Assembly: GCA_010405405.1 (NCBI GenBank)
Contig: MU004233.1
Span: 2,148,539-2,212,538, forward strand
Origin: Microthyrium microscopicum
Lineage: Eukaryota > Ascomycota > Dothideomycetes > Microthyriales > Microthyriaceae
Direction: 5' to 3'
DNA length: 64,000 bases
Each line of letters opens with the position of its first letter. The stretch's first letter is position 1. The position numbers and the translations under genes are program-made. A model generated the notes under the pieces. It worked only from the letters and a program-made list of their open reading frames with translations. It made no database searches and was not told where the DNA came from. Shown one piece after another: positions 56,700 through 64,000 of this stretch.

Positions 56700-59600
56700 A
56701 GAATTCCTATTTTTGCAATCTAGCTAAAAATAGGTTAGGGGGCGTTAGCGCTGCGGATCTTCGTATATTAAGTAAGAATAATACGTTATATATAAATTTC
56801 CCCTATAGATATTTTTGAACCCTAATCCTATAATATATTAACTATAACTCTATAAATTCTAACCTAAAATAGACGTTATTAAAGCTAAGATAACTAATAT
56901 AGCTATGGTAGTAGTACTAGTAATATTAGTATACTAGTTACTATAAGAAGAGCGATTAGAATATAACTATAGGCTTCTAACTAAATATAATAGCAACTAG
57001 ATATAAAGTCTTAAAGACAAGTTAGATTAGATAACTATCGTAAAATATTAGTATATTACGCACGCTTAGTATAAAATAATAACTATAGTACTAATTAGTA
57101 TATAATAAATTATCTAAACGTAAGATTCTAATACTAGTAAATATAATAGATCTTAAAAATATATCTCTACTAAATTGAATTAATCTACCTAAGAAGGGCT
57201 TATTCCTTTTATATCTTTTATGCTATCGTTTAGTAAAGATATATACCTTTAATAATATTTATATATACTTTAATAAGAGTAAGATATTAGTAAATACTTA
57301 CTTTACTATCCTTGTTACGTATTTATATAATAAATATACTAACGTATTATTATAGTTCTATTTTTTCCTTATAGTATTAAGATATCGTTAGTATTTAAGA
57401 ACTATTAATTATTATAGTAGTATACTTAAATTTTAGGGCTAGATTAATAGAATATACGTTAATATTAGTAGGCTAAAGGGCGCTTAAATATAGTAAGAAT
57501 TCTATAGTAGTTATAAAGGGAACTACTACATAAAAACATAAGCTATTATTACTCCTAATAGAATATTACTAGTAGTTAATTATAGCTACTTTAGATCCTT
57601 AAATGACCCTCTAATATTAATTAATTCTAGCCTTAAAGATAAAATTTAATAGATATTTAGTAGTAGTCTACTACTTTAATTATATAGCGATGCTATATAT
57701 TTAACTAATGATATAATAATTACGCCTTATTAAGGCTCTAAGCTTCCATAATATTAAAGAGACTTTAATAAAGAACAATTTTCTATTTGTATTGCTATTA
57801 AGTAGATATTTACTATTATAAAGAACTCTTAGTAGAAAGGGATATCTAATTATAGGCGTAATATGTAGATAAGATTAATATCTATATTATATTATTAAAT
57901 AGTAGTAATTTTGCTTTAGAACTATACTATAACGTTAAGGGGTTATAATCTTATTTAGAGTTAATTTAGTATTAAACTACTATTAATTAATAAATATTTA
58001 AATCCTAGTAGTATATTTAATAATTAGATATATCCTAAAAGGCTAAAACTAGGTAATTTTAGTAGTATAGAATAGTTATAGTATTTATTAAAAATATTAA
58101 AGTTATAAAGTAAAGTTAGATATTCTTATTAAATAAGAGAAATTAATAAGGTAGGGTTAGCTAATTATTTAACCCTTCTATATACTTTTAAAGCTTTTAG
58201 TGTCTATTATAAGATTTATATAAAAACTATATTCTAACGCTACTACTAAATTATATAAAGAATACTAGAATATTCTTACTAATATCTATTGCCTATAAGA
58301 CCCTTTAATAACTCCTTTATCTCTATTATCTCTAAGCATAATCTATTTACCTCTTCCCTTAGGTCTATAACTTTACCTCCTTTACTACTACTACTATTAC
58401 TTATACGATTATCTACTTCTTTATTACTATAATGATTATTTCTATCTCTAAAGGCTTAAATTACTAATTTAGATATCTTAATAATTATATCTTTAATAGA
58501 AAGAATTCTTTTAGCCTTTCGCTAGTTTATATATATATACATATAAAGGCTTAATATAGGATTACCTCTAATTATAGTAATAGAAATTAACAACACTTTA
58601 AGTAAAATAGGACCTATAGAATTAGGCTAAGGACTTCTATTAAGCTAAGGACTATCTAGTATAATAATTAGTATATTATTAAAGCTAAATAGTTAATCTT
58701 TAGTTACTAATATCTCTTTAGAAATATTTAATAATATCTTAATATTACTACTTCCTAGAGGCAAATTAAGAGATAATTTACCTCTATCTTTTATCCTTAG
58801 AGCTATATTATCTTATACTCTAAAGCTATTATATATCCTTAGCCTCTTAGTCTTATTCTTAGTCTTTTTAGCTAAGATAAGGTTATTATACCTTATTTAA
58901 ATAAGTTTAAATTAATCTAATATTTATCTAAATTTATTATATAGTATATTATAGCCTAAATACTCTTCCTTCTTATTAATTCTTTAAGGAATTATCTTCT
59001 TTACTATAGCTTAGTATATAGCGCTAAAGAGCCCTTTTAGTAGTCCTAAATTCTTCTTCCTCTTTAAAAAATTAGCTATCCTTAGCTACTACTAAATCTT
59101 CTATCTACTAAGGGCGTTACTACTAATACTACTATAAAATTAATTCTTTCTAAATAATAATATAAAATATTTATTAACTCTTATTTACCCTATTAAAGAT
59201 GCTACTTTTTATCCTTATTAGTACTAAATATTAGCGTTAAAAAGGGCTAAGTAGTAGAAACTAGGATTTTAGGTAAGTTAACTTCTCTCTAGCTCTATAT
59301 AAGTAATATTAATATAAACTGCCCTAAAGATAGCAAGATAGTACTATTTTAGTATATAGGGCTATATTATTACTAAAGCTAGGCCTATTATAAAGTAGCT
59401 TGCATAGAATTAGTCTTCTAGTTAAATAAGTCTTAGATAACCTAGCTATTACTATTTTAGCTAAAATAAGGCCTAAAGTATACTATTTACGTAAGGGCTA
59501 TCTTATTAACTTTATAGAGGCCTAGAGACAATTCCTAAAGCTATAATTTTTACTATTAAACCTAAGATTCTTACTAAAATAGAGGGTACTAAATTAACTT

Positions 59601-59940
59601 CGCTAGTAAGTTATTTACGCTATTAGAAGAAGTATTTAATAAGTATTAAAGATTTAATTATATACTAATAATTAAAATAGATTTATATAGTATTTTACTA
59701 TCTATAGCTATACTAGTATTTAATAAAACTTTATTAACTTTAACGACTTTAATATATATTCTTAACGATATTCCTAGACCTATAGATTAATAGAATATAG
59801 TTAAATTAGACTCTAAGCTAGTCCTATCTTAGCCTTGCTAAACCTAATCTAGAATAAGAATATTATATTAAGCCGCTAGATATTATATCTAGCGGCTTAA
59901 CATAGATTTCTTATTCTAACCAAAATAGGCGAAGATTAGC
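56700..59940. mobile_element. AT-rich RIP-degraded repeat relic
   Basis: About 3.2 kb made almost wholly of A and T, with TpA steps everywhere and CpA/TpG rare, and with no open frame of 60 codons on either strand. Both borders are abrupt against normal-composition DNA. This is the expected result of repeat-induced point mutation, which turns C into T mainly at CpA, acting on a duplicated transposable element. The original element type cannot be read. Weakly similar inverted ends (CTAACC...GATT..GCAA...GAATTC) at about 56700-56740 and 59912-59950 hint at a DNA transposon, but RIP has blurred them. Confidence 0.7.
59868..59900. repeat. Perfect 33-bp palindrome
   Basis: Arms TTAAGCCGCTAGATAT and ATATCTAGCGGCTTAA flank one central T. 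It is a perfect inverted repeat inside the right end of the AT-rich block and richer in G/C than its surroundings. The arms contain no CpA or TpG, so RIP would leave them intact. It could be a subterminal hairpin of the dead element. Confidence 0.9.
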
Positions 59941-61548
59941 AAGAGAATTCTTCTTTTTTGGGGTTGCTGAACATCCCCAATAGTTCCACATTTTGCTTGG
60001 ACCAATTTTTAGTCGAAGATCAATATTAAATCTAACCGAGCAAGCGGTTCACATCTTGAACAATCCCAGCCAAGCTGACAGATGATCAGTAAAAGTTACC
60101 TCCACAAAGGTGACCTTGAGATGATGATCTCTTGGATCTCCACTGGTTAGTGAGTGATTCTGAACAGTTAGCATCCAGTAGAGAGTTGGGAAAAGAAAAC
60201 GTGAGTCAACTTTTGTGATTCTACCGTATTCGGTACACAGAAGACCTTGATACTGAGGGATGGTATGTTTCTACTGTTAGGAAGAGACTGGCGTATTCGT
60301 ATGGCTCCGATATCTACCAGCTGCTATGCTCTATTATGCCAGTTGAGAATTTAGTGAAAGCTCTGAAATTTGTACAATTTGCCGTGGCTCAGCCTCTATC
60401 ATTGACCTAGTACCGGTCAAATTATTTGGTATCTAATAATGAGATAGATCCTACGAGGCTACCTACGATAGTACGATATGATCATCGCAGGGAGACCTTG
60501 CAAAACTGCAGCCAACACCACATCAGAACGGCCATGGGTTCTCTTTGTTTCCTTAGGAACAGGCCGAAAAATGCCTGGTAATGGTTACACTGCAGTAGGC
60601 GGAGCAGTTCCGGTGAATACTTACGCTGTGTCGTCTGCAAAATGCCAGTGCAAATCTCCCAATATATCCTCTGTTCGTTCGTGTTGCTCAGTGAATTTGT
60701 TTTCGTCTGCTTTTCGCGCGCCGACAAGTCAGACGCTCTATCCCCATATCCCTCATTGTCATTGAATACTCAACATGGCAGCGCTTGTGATGGGAAGTAA
60801 AGCACTCGATAATATATTGTAGCAGCTGGTGGATACAATGGCTTCTACAAGAAGAGAGGGCGACACTGGCGAGTGCAGTTAAGAAAATAGGCGGAGAAGG
60901 CGTGGGCCGACTGTACTTGGCTAGCAAAAGAGCAGCAAACGGTTAAATTGACTGGCTGGGCTTTGACGGTTTTTAATCTTGGCAGTCTAAGAAATTCTGG
61001 GGCGATCTGCGGGCGTTGAATTCCGCTCACTAAACATGGCGTTTTTATACTTCTTTGAGTGGCTGGAAGACCTTTCATCTCCACAAGCTTGTCAGGCTGT
61101 GACAAGCATTGAGCAGTTCAACCCGACTGAACCGTTCTCTCCTGTCAGTCATGCTTGTTCGTGCCTTGGTAAAGTTACCGAATTTACCTATATTTAGTTC
61201 TAGAGAGAGCTGGGTCTGGCAAAGCTATTCCCAAAGTTTGTCTAGTGATCAACAAGGCTCCTGCTAATTGACCAGAGTTGATGAGAGGCGTTCAACTCAC
61301 GCGACATGGCTCGCTCGTATTGCTGGCTTTAGCAAGTTCGCCCCTGCTTCTAGAAACAATCGTTAGAATAATAACATAGCTTGTTGTCAACTTGTCAGTA
61401 GTTGATATAACTGCCTCGGATTCCGGGTCCGCAAACAGGTCTCCATAACTTTCCATTCGTCGCTCGCTAGAGATATAAACATTGTATCTTTTCTTCGTTT
61501 CATACTATTTTCCTATAACTTTTTGAACATAATACTCATACACTTAAT
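59941..61548. other. Intergenic, 1.6 kb, no confident gene
   Basis: Normal base composition returns. Overlapping frames of 80-95 codons on both strands at 60478-61105 have no motif. The last 150 bases are T-rich promoter and leader of the deacetylase gene. Confidence 0.5.
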
Positions 61549-63111
61549 ATGGTTGGTTTCAAACAACTTGCGGGCTCCGTCCTGTTATCTAGTCTAGTGT
61601 CCGCTACTCCATTAGAGAGAAGACAAAATGTTCCAGTTGGGCAAATCATCAATTCTTGCACTCAACCGGGCGTCTTCGCTATTTCCTTTGATGATGGTCC
61701 ATACATTTACACTAGTGGACTTCTCGACACGCTTGATGCCGCTGGTATCAAAGCAACTTTTTTCATGAACGGTCAGAACTACGACAACATCAACAACTAT
61801 GCTACCGTTGTACAACGCATGTCCAACGAGGGTCATCAAGTTGCTTCACACACGTAGGTTGTTGCGTTGTTGGTACTTAAACTTTCGCTCACATATCGCA
61901 GTTGGTCTCACGCCGATTTGGCTACGCTGGATGCCGCTGGAATCACTTCTCAAATGACACAGCTTGAGGCTGCTTTCACATCTATCATCGGCAAAATCCC
62001 AACTTATATGCGACCACCTTACTTCTCTACAAATGCTTTAGTTCTTTCTACTCTTGGTGGTCTTGGATATAAGGTTATCCAGGCCGATGTCGACACATTG
62101 GATTGGGAATATGGTACGATATCCCCCAGCACACATAACTCTGACTATGGCTTCAGAAGTAGCAAAAACTCTGGTAATTCCCATCGCACTTCATGGCTAC
62201 TATAAAGTGCGATGAGACTTCCACAACAAAAGCTAATACTATTTTCAAAACACTCGTTCAACATGTGAAGTACAAAGTCACTCTTTGGCCATGTTTTGTT
62301 AACGAATTACAGGTCCCGAGGGTCAAATTGCGACCTCCGAGCAAATCTTTCAATCTGGTTTGGATTCTGGCGCAACTATCAACCTCTCTCACGATCCTCT
62401 TCCCAACACTATCAGCGATCTCGTCCCATATATGATCAATGCTATCAAGGCCAAGGGTCTACGAGGTAAGTCGTTTGGCTACTTCCAATTCGAACTTTGA
62501 AGCTAATGTGACTTAGGCGTCACTGTGGGCGAGTGCCTTGGCGACGCTGCTGGCAATTGGTACAAGACCACCAGCGGCGGCGGAGGAACCACACCTCCTC
62601 CAAGCGGTGGTGCAACTTCTCCTGATGGAACATGCGGCGGTGCGAACGCTTACGTCTGCCCAAGCGGATTGTGCTGTTCCCAATATGGTTATTGTGATAC
62701 GTAAGACCACCCCAGCGATGCGTTGGTTTCATTCCCAAGCTATGCTTTTCTTGAGCATTACTCTTTACTTTCAAGTACTATCTTACTAGGTCATGGCTGA
62801 CATTTATTTGTATAGTGGAGCAGACTATTGCGGCACAGGATGCCAGTCAACATTTGGTACCTGTACGGGCTCTGGAGGAAGCACTCCACCACCTTCCGGC
62901 GGCGGAACAAGTCCCGATGGTACATGCGGCGGTTCGGCCGGCTACTCGTGTCCCTCAGGTCTATGCTGCTCTCAATATGGATATTGCGACTCGTACGTCA
63001 AGCGTTTTCATCTTTGCGACCATTATCGAGTAGACGGTTGCTAACTTTTCATCTAGTGGTGCGGACTATTGTGGAACTGGATGCCAACCCACATTCGGTC
63101 AATGCTCTTAG
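61549..63111 (+). CDS. Chitin deacetylase (CE4) with two CBM18 domains
   Basis: Six exons: 61549-61853, 61902-62113, 62313-62465, 62517-62700, 62816-62992, 63057-63111, giving 361 residues. Signal peptide MVGFKQLAGSVLLSSLVSATP; an ERRQ site could be Kex2-cleaved. The NodB/CE4 motifs are complete: FDDGP (Asp48, Asp49), SHTWSH (metal ligands His101, His105), RPPYF, DTLDW and LSHD. Two hevein-like CBM18 modules follow, each with the GTCGG...CPSGLCCSQYGYCD...DYCGTGCQ pattern and separated by a Gly/Pro/Ser linker. The enzyme removes acetyl groups from chitin in the wall. Exon 2 could instead end at 62172, adding about 20 residues; both choices keep the frame. Each CBM18 is split by an intron at the same residue. 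Confidence 0.9.
62182..62214. repeat. 10-bp hairpin inside deacetylase intron
   Basis: CATCGCACTT and AAGTGCGATG form a perfect stem with a 13-base loop within the long second intron. In RNA it would fold just downstream of an alternative GTAATT donor. Confidence 0.7.
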
Positions 63112-63757
63112 TAGGATTAACAAAAATAGGCAGACGGTGTTTTGATTCGATCCCTCATAATTTAATTTCTAGATTTGGGCGTTAAGCTTTCGAGCTTTTT
63201 AGCATAATACTCCTGGCGATTCAAGTCTATGGACTGGACGCCTTCAATTCCACATCAGCTTTTCTAGCTGTCTTTCCAAATTTGTTGTCATTCGTCAATC
63301 TTTTTGTTCCTCTTTTGACAATAGAACTTGGTCCATCAGGCTCCAATTCTTGGATTCTGTATAGTTGTGTGTTCCACACAAACTTGATGCGCAAATCTAA
63401 GAACGACTTGCTTCATTCTCAGTCCCGATTATTCGCTCAGTATGATGTATTCATATTAATCTCATTCAACATCAAAGCTGCCCAATTTTTTCTCATTCCA
63501 CCATCCTCCAGCCTTGAATACTGAGCTTGTGAGCTCATGCCGTAAACTCAACTGGATTCTACACAAGGCTGAGCGCCTTGAAGCCTAAGAATTGAGGGTT
63601 GTGATTGGCTGGAGCTAGCCAATCAGGTCCAAGCTCTTTTTACAGGCGGACGGACTTTGTGTGAATCGCACCCTAAAAGGCAACGTTGCTTGTTTCCATC
63701 GTCATCTTCTTTTCAACATTGCTCTTGGGGTTTCTGGAGCATTCAAAGTCTTTCATC
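63112..63757. other. Intergenic, no gene seen
   Basis: Trailer of the deacetylase gene and T-rich promoter of the STE24 gene. An imperfect inverted pair near 63590-63625 (attgGCTGGAGCTAGCCAATc) is the only structure noticed. Confidence 0.5.
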
Positions 63758-64000
63758 ATGATTCAAGGCCTTCTCCAAGTAAGTCTACTCGAGGCGCTCA
63801 GCATCCATAGCAAAGCTAACAGCTCTAGGCGCTTACGCGCTTTCTGGACAACCCGGCTATACCATGGAAACGTCTTATAATCAGCTTCTCGGTCGGACAG
63901 TTTGTCTTTGAGAATTGGCTGTTGTTGCGCCAGTATGGTGTCTACAGCCGGAATACTGTGCCCAAGACTCTAACCAAGGAGGTGGACCAAAAGACTTTTG
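63758..64000 (+). CDS. STE24: CAAX prenyl protease 1, Ste24 (3' partial)
   Basis: Exon 1 (63758-63778) codes MIQGLLQ; exon 2 starts at 63829 and runs off the window. The joined start continues ALTRFLDNPAIPWKRLI, then FSVGQFVFENWLLLRQYGVY and TVPKTLTKEVDQKTF, the characteristic N-terminus of Ste24 (first membrane helix and the loop before the next). Ste24 is a zinc metalloprotease of the ER membrane that trims farnesylated a-factor-type precursors and clears blocked translocons. The HExxH motif would lie beyond the edge. The 7-codon first exon is easily missed. Confidence 0.85.

Noticed and set aside
57000-59800. Coding remnants of a transposase or reverse transcriptase
   Set aside because: Stops occur in every frame and no conserved residues could be traced, so no element class can be named.
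1-64000. tRNA, rRNA, snoRNA or CRISPR arrays
   Set aside because: Scanning by eye for A/B-box tRNA patterns and regular direct repeats found none convincing; a covariance-model search would be the proper test.

Overview
This is a stretch of a filamentous ascomycete (Pezizomycotina) chromosome. Most genes carry short GT-AG introns of about 50-110 bases, and protein families specific to moulds are present: a non-reducing polyketide synthase, an asco-laccase ending in DSGL, DUF7053, and a chitin deacetylase with CBM18 repeats. A 3.2-kb block at 56.7-59.9 kb is extremely AT-rich and free of open frames, as expected from repeat-induced point mutation (RIP). A leotiomycete would fit, but class is a guess. 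No tRNA, rRNA, CRISPR or intact mobile element was seen.

Left edge (0-3 kb): the 3' part of a BCAS3/WD40 gene whose frame is open to the window edge. Centre-left (5.8-32.2 kb): a gene-sparse region whose every gene is secretory, membrane-bound or polyketide-related. In order these are a secreted NTF2/SnoaL-like protein, a secreted single-domain cytochrome b of the cellobiose-dehydrogenase type (CDH-cyt), an intronless Fet3/Abr1-like multicopper oxidase (MCO), a second CDH-cyt paralogue, an MFS exporter (minus strand), an Abr2/YA-like MCO with six introns, a DOMON-cytochrome b561 membrane protein, an intronless SAT-KS-AT-PT-ACP-TE polyketide synthase, and a minus-strand asco-laccase. I read this as a pigment-type cluster: the synthase makes an aromatic polyketide, the MFS protein may export it, and three extracellular MCOs from three subfamilies oxidise or couple it. 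The three DOMON heme proteins may form an extracellular electron relay. No THN reductase, scytalone dehydratase, Ayg1-like hydrolase, O-methyltransferase, monooxygenase or cluster transcription factor is visible.

Right half (34-55 kb): mostly compact conserved genes. These are a GNAT acetyltransferase, a DUF7053 protein, a histidine-phosphatase (phosphoglycerate mutase-like) protein, a probable securin divergent from tropomyosin, RRP17, a secreted GH43-like protein, a PAP2 lipid phosphatase, L-serine dehydratase, RPL11 divergent from SmB, and a GPI-type DUF7029/DUF7223-like surface protein. Far right (55-64 kb): the RIP-degraded block with a perfect 33-bp palindrome, a chitin deacetylase with two CBM18 domains, and the first two exons of STE24 running off the end.

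Exon boundaries were derived by eye from splice consensus, reading-frame phase and family motifs; every multi-exon model sums to a whole number of codons. Family assignments rest on motif recognition, without database searches.
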